The position numbers and the translations under genes are program-made. The notes beneath the pieces were generated by a model that saw nothing but the letters and a program-made list of their open reading frames with translations, made no database searches and was not told the origin of the DNA. Of a stretch of 64,000 bases of DNA, positions 27,476 through 35,195 are shown piece by piece; position 1 is the stretch's first letter; each line of letters starts with the position of its first letter. The DNA is from an uncultured Pseudomonadales bacterium (lineage in GTDB: Bacteria > Pseudomonadota > Gammaproteobacteria > Pseudomonadales > Cellvibrionaceae): the NCBI GenBank assembly GCA_947494095.1, contig CANLTI010000011.1:21883-85882 (forward strand), read 5' to 3'.

Positions 27476-29140
27476 ATGGCGCAATATGTTTATACCATGA
27501 ACCGCGTGGGCAAGGTTGTACCACCTAAGCGTGAAATTTTAAAAAATATCTCACTATCGTTTTTCCCTGGCGCCAAAATTGGTGTACTCGGCTTGAACGG
27601 TTCGGGTAAATCAACTCTGCTCAAAATTATGGCCGGGTTAGATACCGACATTCAAGGTGAGGCGCGCCCTATGCCGGGTATTAAGGTGGGCTATTTACCC
27701 CAAGAGCCAGCCTTAAACCCCGATAAAGACGTACGCGGCAATGTCGAAGAAGGCGTATTTGAGGCCGTTAATGCACTCGCCGAGCTCGACCAAGTGTACG
27801 CCGCCTATGCCGAGCCCGATGCCGACTTTGATGCACTGGCTAAAAAACAAGCCAAATGCGAAGACATTATTGAAGCTTGGGATGCGCACAATCTTAATCA
27901 CACCCTAGAAATAGCCGCCGATGCCTTGCGCTTACCAGCCTGGGATGCCGATGTTACTAAACTCTCGGGTGGTGAAAAACGCCGTGTTGCGCTGTGCCGC
28001 TTGTTGCTATCACGCCCAGATATGCTTTTGCTCGATGAGCCGACCAACCACTTAGATGCTGAGTCGGTTTTTTGGTTAGAGCAATTTTTGCAAAACTTTA
28101 GCGGCACCGTTGTGGCCATTACCCATGACCGCTACTTTTTAGATAATGCTGCCAGCTGGATATTAGAGCTAGATCGCGGCCATGGCATCCCTTACGAGGG
28201 TAACTACTCTAACTGGTTAGAGCAAAAAGAAGCGCGCCTAGCCCAAGAGCAGCGCGGCGAAGCCTCGCGCCAAAAAGCCATGAAAGCCGAGCTAGAGTGG
28301 GTGCGCCAAAACGCTAAAGGCCGCCAGTCTAAAAGTAAAGCCCGCTTAGCCCGCTTTGAAGAAATGCAAAACCAAGACTTCCAGGCCCGCAACGAAACCA
28401 ACGAAATTTATATTCCACCGGGTGAGCGCTTAGGCGACAAGGTGATTGAATTTCATAATGTCAGTAAAGGCTTTGGTGACAGGCTATTAATCGACAATTT
28501 AAACTTTAGTGTACCTAAAGGCGCTATCGTAGGCATTGTTGGTGGTAACGGGGCGGGTAAATCAACGTTATTCCGCATGATCGCTGGCACCGATACTCCC
28601 GACAGTGGTGAAGTGGTCATCGGCGAAACCGTTAAAGTTGCTTATGTAGAGCAAGGCCGCGAAAACCTCAATAATGACGAAAGTGTTTGGGAGGCCATTA
28701 GTGGCGGCGCCGATATGCTCAAAATTGGCAGCTACGAAGTTAGCTCTCGCTCTTACGCGGGCCGCTTTAACTTTAAAGGCACCGACCAGCAAAAACGCGT
28801 GGGTGATTTATCGGGTGGTGAGCGTGGCCGATTACACTTAGCCAATACCTTAAAGCAAGGCGCTAACGTGCTATTGCTGGATGAGCCCTCAAACGATCTC
28901 GACATCGAAACTTTGCGCGCCCTAGAAGAGGCCATCGAAAGCTTCCCAGGCTGTGTGATGGTTATTTCGCATGACCGTTGGTTTTTAGATCGTGTAGCCA
29001 CCCACACACTGGCGTATGAAGACGAAAGCGAGATTGTCTTTTTTGAAGGCAACTATAGCGAATACCACGAAGATTTTATTAAGCGCAAAGGCAATAACGC
29101 ACAACCTAAACGCGTTAAGTACAAGCCACTCAAAAACTAA
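27476..29140 (+). CDS. ettA: energy-dependent translational throttle protein EttA
   Basis: 554 codons. ABC-F ATPase that binds the ribosomal E site and gates the first elongation step according to the ATP/ADP ratio. Two ABC domains: Walker A GLNGSGKST (about 39-47) and GGNGAGKST (about 357-365); signatures LSGGEKRR and LSGGERGR; Walker B LLLLDEPTNHLD and VLLLDEPSNDLD. The linker contains EWVRQNAKGRQSKSKARL, the P-site tRNA-interaction motif region. Near collinear with E. coli EttA. In the second Walker B segment Ser replaces the common Thr (EPSND), a mild variation. Confidence 0.97.
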   Translation: MAQYVYTMNRVGKVVPPKREILKNISLSFFPGAKIGVLGLNGSGKSTLLKIMAGLDTDIQGEARPMPGIKVGYLPQEPALNPDKDVRGNVEEGVFEAVNALAELDQVYAAYAEPDADFDALAKKQAKCEDIIEAWDAHNLNHTLEIAADALRLPAWDADVTKLSGGEKRRVALCRLLLSRPDMLLLDEPTNHLDAESVFWLEQFLQNFSGTVVAITHDRYFLDNAASWILELDRGHGIPYEGNYSNWLEQKEARLAQEQRGEASRQKAMKAELEWVRQNAKGRQSKSKARLARFEEMQNQDFQARNETNEIYIPPGERLGDKVIEFHNVSKGFGDRLLIDNLNFSVPKGAIVGIVGGNGAGKSTLFRMIAGTDTPDSGEVVIGETVKVAYVEQGRENLNNDESVWEAISGGADMLKIGSYEVSSRSYAGRFNFKGTDQQKRVGDLSGGERGRLHLANTLKQGANVLLLDEPSNDLDIETLRALEEAIESFPGCVMVISHDRWFLDRVATHTLAYEDESEIVFFEGNYSEYHEDFIKRKGNNAQPKRVKYKPLKN

Positions 29141-29194
29141 TCATTGCAAATAGTGTGTAAAAAGCCTGTAAAGAGCCTGTAAAAAGGTGCGAAC

Positions 29195-29224
29195 AAAGGC
29201 TGCCTATAAAGCAGCCTTTTTTTA
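29195..29224 (+). terminator. rho-independent terminator of ettA
   Basis: AAAGGCTGC and GCAGCCTTT with a 7-nt loop, followed by a T-run. Located 54 bp after the ettA stop. Confidence 0.88.
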
Positions 29225-29260
29225 TTATGCCGCCACCACAATAGTCATCACACTGATAAG

Positions 29261-30271
29261 TACAATGGCCCTACTCAACCGTGTTAACACAAGGCTAACC
29301 GTGCGCAAAAGGCATCACTGCGGCAATATCTTTTTCCTGTAATAAACACATTAACAAGCGATCAATACCCAATGCCACACCTGCGCACTCTGGTAAACCG
29401 TGCTCCATGGCTGCTATAAAGTGGGGGTCGGGGGTGATTGGCTGCAACCCTTGCGTTATGCGTATTGTATTATCTTGCTCAAAGCGTGCGCGCTGCTCTT
29501 GTGCGCAGGTTAGCTCCCAGTAACCATTGGCAAGCTCTAGCCCCTGCCAATACAATTCAAACCGCTTGGCAACTTTTTGGCCCGCGCTATTGTTGGCAAT
29601 TTTTGCCAGTGCACACTGGCAAGCCGGAAAGTCAAAAACTAATGTAGGCTTTAAAAAAGTGGGCTCTATGTGTTGGCTAAAAATTAAATCTAGCCATGTA
29701 CTTTTGGGGGTATTAGGCCAGGCGGCATCAAAGTGTTGCAAGGCATATTGAGCAAGTGCATCATCAGCGCCCTCGCCGGCAGTATGCGGGTTGAGCCCTG
29801 TTACACGCTCAAAGACCTCACCATACGCGACCTGTTTAATAGGCTCGCTCACGCCAACAGCGTGCAATAACCCAGCAATATCGGCCATTAACGCCGCATC
29901 ATCAAAACCGCAACGGTACCACTCTAGCATGGTAAATTCAGGGCGGTGTCGCGAGCCACTTTCATCGGCTCGGTAAGCTTTGCCCAAACTATAAATATCA
30001 CCCATTCCCGCCGCCAATAAACGCTTCATATAAAACTCTGGCGAGGTTTGTAAGTACTGCGTGCTATCGCCTACCTCAACAGCCAGTGCGGCCAAGTGCA
30101 CATCGGTAACACTAAAGCGGCCCAAAGCAGGGACATCAACCTCGGTTACGTTGTGCTGCAAAAAGTACGCTCTAATGGCGGCCAATACCTGCGCACGGGC
30201 TTTTAGTGTGTTTATGGTGGCTGTGGGGGTAAAACCGGTGGTCATAAAATACTCACGTATCATGCTTTAAA
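29261..30271. repeat. left arm of an about 1-kb direct repeat (epmA copy 1)
   Basis: Homology to 37748-38756 begins at TACAATGGCCCTACTCAACC and ends at CATGCTTTAAA. Beyond both limits the two sequences differ completely. The 5' third of the gene is almost identical between arms; a stretch of about 120 bp (29760-29880) differs by roughly one base in five, so divergence is mosaic. Confidence 0.9.
29295..30263 (-). CDS. epmA: elongation factor P--(R)-beta-lysine ligase (intact copy)
   Basis: 322 codons. A class II lysyl-tRNA-synthetase-like enzyme that attaches (R)-beta-lysine to elongation factor P, relieving ribosome stalling at proline runs. Motif 2 is RADESGSRHRPEFTMLEWYR (about 107-126); motif 3 is GVALGIDRLLMCLL near the end. 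The start may instead be Met7 (MTTGFTP). The native upstream region was replaced: an IS terminus begins at 30271, only 8 bp before this start, so transcription must now come from within or beyond the IS. Confidence 0.93.
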   Translation of the reverse strand: MIREYFMTTGFTPTATINTLKARAQVLAAIRAYFLQHNVTEVDVPALGRFSVTDVHLAALAVEVGDSTQYLQTSPEFYMKRLLAAGMGDIYSLGKAYRADESGSRHRPEFTMLEWYRCGFDDAALMADIAGLLHAVGVSEPIKQVAYGEVFERVTGLNPHTAGEGADDALAQYALQHFDAAWPNTPKSTWLDLIFSQHIEPTFLKPTLVFDFPACQCALAKIANNSAGQKVAKRFELYWQGLELANGYWELTCAQEQRARFEQDNTIRITQGLQPITPDPHFIAAMEHGLPECAGVALGIDRLLMCLLQEKDIAAVMPFAHG

Positions 30272-31660
30272 CTCGATTCCGGAGTTTTGAGCGCTTGACT
30301 TGGCTCAGCAGGAACCTATTTGAAGGGTGCCGGTCTACAATTCACGCTCCGAGCTTCGCCATGCAAAGCACAATCAACGTCTAAAAAGCAGGCCAGCAAA
30401 GCATTCTGCCCTTCGACAATAAAAAGAACAAGCCCCTATCGTGCCCGTCCAACCTCTTCCTTGCGCTACCACTTATATCGATCAACTTTGCGAAGCTCTG
30501 CGAGAACTTAAAGCCTCCGCTAAATTTTCAATGGCACAAAAACTTTGGTTAACCACTGTGTTAATGGGTATCGTTGTGACGCGAAAGTTAAATTGGGCCG
30601 CGTTTGAGCGCAGCACGCTTAATGAGTATCGACAAGATGGATTGCGCTGGATGTTCAGCCACTCAAAAATGCCTTGGGAAAGCTTAATTTCTGCAAGCAC
30701 TAAAGCATTAATCAAACATTACGGCATCACTTCCGGAACATTAACCATTGATGATAGTGACAAACTGCGCTCAAGAAACACCACCAAAATAGCCCCTGTT
30801 CACAAGGTAAAAGATAAGTCGACGGGTGGTTATGGCAAGGGCCAAGAATTTATATTTATGGTCATTGTCACGAACACCGTCACTCTCCCTGTAGATTTTC
30901 GATTTTACACACCTGACCCAGCGTTGAGCGCTTGGCGAAAAGAAAATCATAGGCTTAAAAGGCAAAAAGTACCGGCAAAAATGCGCCCAAAGAGACCGAC
31001 ACCAAATTTAAGCCACCCAACTAAAGAGACCTTAGCGCTTGAAATGCTAGAGCACTTTTCTCGTCACTATGCTCGGCCATCGTTTAGAGGTGAAAGCGCA
31101 TGGGGAAAAACGTTTTATTATTGCATTAAAGTATGAAGGGGAAAGTGAGTATCGCTATTTAGTGGCCAGTCATTTATCTTGGCGCGCGATTGATATTGCT
31201 AGAGCTTACACGCTGAGATGGATAGTCGAGATTTTTATTGAGGACTGGAAAAGTCATTGTGGCTGGAATATGTTGAGCAAACAACAAGGTGTCGAGGGAG
31301 CCTCGCGCGGCGTGATCCTGAGCCTGCTGTGCGATCACATGTTACTGCTTCACCCTGAGCAATCCGCCCGCCTTAAAAATAAGCAGCCCGGGTTGCCCGT
31401 TGGCTGCAGGATTGAACGCATTAAAGCCGAAGCTCTAGTCACAACGATCGAAAAAGTAGCCCTCTCAGATAATCCCAGAAACGCCTTTGAATCTATTAGT
31501 CGAGCCATTCTAGAAGCCTTGCCCAATAGGCCATCCAGCAAACATATGGCAGGCTGCGATTTAGGCCGGCAAGAGCCAACCGAATCATTAAAATATAAAA
31601 TGGCAGCTTAGGTCATGCTCTAGCGTTTCCTGTCAATAAGTAAAAACTTCGGAATCGAGT
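30271..31660. mobile_element. IS4-family insertion sequence, decayed
   Basis: Termini ACTCGATTCCGGAGTTTT (30271-30288) and, inverted, ACTCGATTCCGAAGTTTT (ending at 31660) bound 1390 bp holding a broken transposase gene. No matching target duplication is visible (left flank …CTTTAA, right flank GTAAA…), as expected if the flanks were rearranged after insertion. It sits exactly at the left junction between epmA copy 1 and the microcin region. Confidence 0.85.
30441..31611 (+). pseudogene. IS4-family transposase, frameshifted and internally deleted
   Basis: The first part, from a GTG at 30441, runs to 31136 and carries the first catalytic Asp region LTIDDSDKLRSRN. The second part is in another frame (about 31070-31611) and carries the IS4 Y-R-E-K signature AYTLRWIVEIFIEDWK. 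The segment that should contain the second catalytic Asp is missing between them, where a deletion also shifts the frame. The enzyme should be inactive. Confidence 0.85.
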
Positions 31661-31735
31661 GTAAAAATATGCGCTTGACGAGAGATTTCAACATGTACTA
31701 GGATGTTTATCGCTAAATATCAAAAAGGAAATAAT

Positions 31736-32991
31736 ATGTCGTTATTTAGAATGGAGGCTGTTTCCCATCAAAATAAGCGCTTAGCAGGTGCTATAACCTT
31801 AGCTCAACCATTATCTATCAAGCTAACTGTGCTAATCTTAGTATCTATTACTGTGGCTATTGCTGCCTTCCTCTTTAGTGCTGAATATTCTCGTAAAGAA
31901 ACAGTGCGTGGTTTTTTAATGCCCAGCAGAGGCGTTATTAAAAGTTTTGCAAGTCAAGGTGGCACTATAGAAAGGCTTTGGGTTGAAGAGGGCGACACAG
32001 TTATTAAAGGTCAGACATTAGTTACACTTTTAGTGCAAAAAAGTAATGGCGAAGGTATTGACTTAAGTATACAGATAGCCGATCAACTTAATACTCAAGA
32101 AAATTTATTGAGTGATGAAATAGTTCAGCACCAAGTCTTAAAAAGCCAAGAACTATTAAACTTACAAAATCAGAAAATAGCTTCTAATAATGAAAAAATT
32201 GCACTTGAAAGCCAGTTGATGCTAGCCCAAGAAAAATTAACACTGCTAAGTGAGCAGCAATTTAATTACAATCAACTTAATAAAAGTGGTTATGTATCTA
32301 ACTTAGAAAAAGAACGTCAACAGCAAACCTTACTTGAAGCTAAACAAGAGAAAGAAAATATAGCCCGTCTGTTACTACAGCATAAAAATCAATTTAATCA
32401 GATTACTTTTAACATTAAAAATATTCCGCAACAATACGCTTTGCGTATTAATAACCTTAAGCGTCAGCAAGCAGATCTTCAACGTCAATTAGCTCAGGTT
32501 GCAAGTAATTATAATACACAATTATCGCAAGCAATAGCGGCGTGGTAACGGGCATTCAAGTTGTTGAAGGGGAAACTTTGTCGCAAAGCAAAGCACAATC
32601 TAAACCCCTACTACACATATTACCTGAAGGCTCAGAGCTGATTGCCGAACTACTATTGCCAACACGATCTGCTGGCTTTGTTCAATTGGGTAATAATACT
32701 CGATTACGCTTTGATGCATTTCCTTATCAGCGTTTTGGTTTTATTGAAAGTGAAGTTACCCGTATAGATAAAGTCTTGATATCCCCTAACGAAATTCAAT
32801 TACCCATATCGCTACAAGAGCCTGTTTACCGTTTGCGTGCGAAGTTAAAGCAACAGAAAATGAAAGCTTTTGGTAAGGCGTTAGATTTAAAAAGTGGCAT
32901 GCTATTTGAGGCAGATATAATATTGGAGAAACGCACGCTAATCGAATGGTTGCTTGAGCCTATCTATAGCTTAAAAGGCAGGGTTAGCTAA
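31736..32991 (+). pseudogene. HlyD/CvaA-type membrane fusion protein of the peptide exporter, frameshifted
   Basis: Frame 1 (31736-32548) begins after AAGGAAATAAT and encodes a short cytosolic start, one membrane segment (about 32-52), a lipoyl-like lobe (GVIKSFASQGGTIERLWVEE) and a long coiled coil. Frame 2 (from about 32540 to 32991) resumes with SGVVTGIQVVEGETL and the beta-barrel lobe ending in the RTLIEWLLEPIYSL segment. The break lies between …YNTQLSQA and SGVVTGIQ, where family members read …APISGVVT, so a small deletion is likely. HlyD proteins join the inner-membrane ABC exporter to TolC. Joined, the protein would have about 415 residues. A sequencing error cannot be excluded. Confidence 0.8.
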
Positions 32992-33068
32992 ATAGGCAGT
33001 AAGTGATTTTAAATTTTCCCTGATGAAATGATAACTTTAGTCATATTCATACTATTGGAAAGTAGAGT

Positions 33069-33101
33069 GACTTAATTTAGCGAGAAGAGCTAAATTAAGT
33101 C
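33069..33101. promoter_or_regulatory. 13-bp hairpin between the adaptor and peptide genes
   Basis: GACTTAATTTAGC and GCTAAATTAAGTC form a perfect stem with a 7-nt loop, about 75 bp after the adaptor stop and 77 bp before the peptide start. No T-run follows. It may be a weak terminator or a stabilising 5' or 3' structure that lets peptide mRNA accumulate separately. Confidence 0.5.
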
Positions 33102-33178
33102 TAACCAGATGCTCAATTTCATGTCAATTTGAGTCAATTAATTACCCGATAACAATTCGAATATAGGAACATAATAAC

Positions 33179-33430
33179 ATGCGTGAATTAAATGTAAATG
33201 AAATTAAAGAAGTGAATGGTGGTGTTTTAGTAAATTTCGGTATGGGGCTTGCCGGAGCAGCTGGTGCGATGGGTGCATATGGGCTGAGTAATTGGGGGTC
33301 AGGCATGAGCGGTTCCGGTTTTGCTAGTGCAGCAGCTGGAGGTTTTGTGTTTGGAGCTGGCGGTTTTAATGCTGCAAGCGGTACGGCAGGAGGGCTGGTA
33401 GCTGGGTATGTTGCATATAGTTTGAAATAA
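33179..33430 (+). CDS. double-glycine-leader microcin/bacteriocin precursor
   Basis: 83 codons. The leader MRELNVNEIKEVNGG ends in Gly-Gly after residue 15 and has the spaced hydrophobic and acidic residues (Leu4, Ile9, Val12) of class II microcin and bacteriocin leaders; compare the microcin V leader MRTLTLNELDSVSGG. The mature peptide would be 68 residues, very rich in Gly, Ala and Ser, without cysteine, with repeated small-xxx-small spacing (GMGLAGAAGAMGAYG, AGGFVFGAGG, GTAGGLVAGY) that suits packing as membrane helices. AGGAA lies 9 bp upstream of the ATG. A C39 exporter is encoded nearby on the same strand. Antibacterial activity is inference. Confidence 0.85.
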   Translation: MRELNVNEIKEVNGGVLVNFGMGLAGAAGAMGAYGLSNWGSGMSGSGFASAAAGGFVFGAGGFNAASGTAGGLVAGYVAYSLK

Positions 33431-33495
33431 TATAGAAATATCTAGCCTGTAGTAATCTATACTATGGGCTATTTTAAATATTAAAGGGCAATCCA

Positions 33496-33690
33496 ATGTT
33501 AAAATTGAATAATACTACAGTAATTCTATCCTCAAGCCTAGGTGCTCTATTTTTAATGGAAACAATATCTGTTCTTATTCCTCATGGTGATCCGGGCGTT
33601 GAAAAGGTATTTATTGCATTTACTACAGCAAGCCTTACAAGTTATTTATTGCGAAAATTTTCCAATGAATTTCTTGAAAATGAGGGTTAG
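33496..33690 (+). CDS. small membrane protein, candidate immunity protein
   Basis: 64 codons, starting 65 bp after the peptide gene with AAGGG 7 bp before the ATG. Two hydrophobic segments (about 7-28, TTVILSSSLGALFLMETISV; and about 37-52, KVFIAFTTASLTSYLL) are separated by a short polar loop HGDPGVE, with a charged C-terminal tail. I recognise no family. Size, topology and position next to a double-glycine peptide are those of bacteriocin immunity proteins, which protect the producer; this assignment rests on context only. Confidence 0.6.
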   Translation: MLKLNNTTVILSSSLGALFLMETISVLIPHGDPGVEKVFIAFTTASLTSYLLRKFSNEFLENEG

Positions 33691-33722
33691 ATTTTTATCT
33701 GCTCGAATAAAGGCCAATTATA

Positions 33723-33880
33723 TATTCGATTTTGAAGTTTTTGGTTCTTGACAGTGAACGTGTAACTGTTTTATACAAAAGCGTTGATTTTTGACTTCCT
33801 TGTGGGTCGAAAAATGCACAACGAGTAAGTATTCAAAGGTCAACAATCTTGTCAATACATAAAAACTTCGAAATCGAGTA
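33723..33880. mobile_element. miniature element with ends of the IS4-family IS
   Basis: The left end TATTCGATTTTGAAGTTTTT and the inverted right end TACTCGATTTCGAAGTTTTT are near copies of the termini of the IS at 30271-31660 and share the inner TTGACA(G/A)G. The 158-bp element has no coding capacity, so it looks like a nonautonomous derivative of that IS. A target duplication is not clear in the AT-rich flanks. Confidence 0.6.
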
Positions 33881-34073
33881 TATATTTAAGTTAAGTCAGC
33901 TTTAGGACTTAACTATTAGTGTCGTAAACGTTTAGATCATAGGTCGGCCTTTACTTTTAAAGGTGACGCAATGATCATCCGGTATTTTTTGAGTCAAAAA
34001 TCCCAGCTATTTTCTTGTCTGCAGATAATATTCGGTGCAAAATTCTATCTTTTAAAACCGTAGTGTCATTCAG

Positions 34074-35135
34074 TATTACCCTTGATCGCTTCATAGAGGG
34101 AATCCCAACTTCTGTCATGACTCGTAGTTTAATTGAACGAACTTGTAATGCCGATCGTATTAACGCCTACTTCTAAAATCTCAATGAAAACCCTAAATAT
34201 ACCAGTAAATTATTATTTTCTAGTGCATGCGAGCTAATGAGTTTGGTGGTATTACGAGTATTTTCTGTGATTAATTTTGCCTATAAAAGTAAAAGGGATG
34301 ACATCCCTATATCCATCAAGGCGATGTACGATAAAATGAGTGGCAGTGGTAATGATGTAAAAGTATCCGCTTTAGTGAAAAATACTGGCGTAGAATTGGC
34401 TAATATGATTATTGATTTAAAGGGCGTTATTAGGTGATGCTCGAAGGATAGTTAGCCTTGATAATATTCTGGGGGTGGATAGAATTTTTTGTGTAAAGTC
34501 ATGCTTGGCTGGTATCTAAGATATAAAGGCATCATTTATCCGTTACTTGCAGAAATAGCTTGCAATACAGGGCGAAGCGTCCATCAAGTAATGCGAGAGC
34601 CTAGTATCGGCGATATTTTTTAGCACAAGGTCGGTCTTCAAGCCGGCAGTAAAAAGGTGACTCAAAAATAACGGCTATTACAGGCTTGCCTGCTGCTATC
34701 AAAGCAAAAGTTATCGCAGAGCTATATCGAAAATACTGATCAATTGGAGCAATGTTTTAGGAATTAGGAACTCATATGTACTTCGAAATTAATATTTTGG
34801 GGCCTCCTAAGACAGCATTGTTTGGGTTTTGTGTTGCGCTAACTTCGTACAATCCAATGGCTACCATAAAAGCGTCACTGCGTAGCTTGCGCAAATTAGG
34901 AAAAAATTAATAATGGGACCTCAGAATGTTACATTGCCGGATAAATTAGCCGAACACATTAAAGGATAAGTATGGCTATTTAACTAGGGGAGTGGAGTGA
35001 AATAAATCAATTAAATCAAGAGGGTTTTACTTTTTTGATTGCGTCTTAGCAAAAAATAAATATACAAAAAGCCAAGGGGTTTCAAAGAAAAAGACCGCCT
35101 TGGAAGGCAGGACCATAGACTTATCTAAACTTCCT
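34074..35135 (+). pseudogene. second IS4-type transposase, heavily decayed
   Basis: Readable pieces in order: TPTSVMTRSLIERTCNADRI (equivalent to PVSVMARATLERAL in intact relatives), an in-frame stop at 34174, then KLLFSSACELMSLVVLRVFS and SIKAMYDKMSGSGNDV up to 34437. After a gap of unclear sequence come GTHMYFEINILGPPKTALFG and CVALTSYNPMATIKASLRSL, then a stop-riddled tail matching YIADEI…MAIP…EW-type ends. The central DDE region is largely gone. It is a different IS4 subgroup from the element at 30271. It separates the immunity candidate from its exporter gene. Confidence 0.7.
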
Positions 35136-35195
35136 CTAAGTCATAAGCCGTGACGCAGCGGCTCATCTAATTCATAAGCTAGATAATTTAATATT

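Noticed and set aside
33179..33430. Lanthipeptide or other modified-peptide reading of the Gly-rich precursor
   Set aside because: The peptide has no cysteine and no modification enzyme gene is nearby, so an unmodified class II type peptide is more likely.
34500..34622. Short open frame within the decayed transposase region
   Set aside because: No similarity, no ribosome-binding site, and it sits among pieces of a degenerate transposase in other frames.
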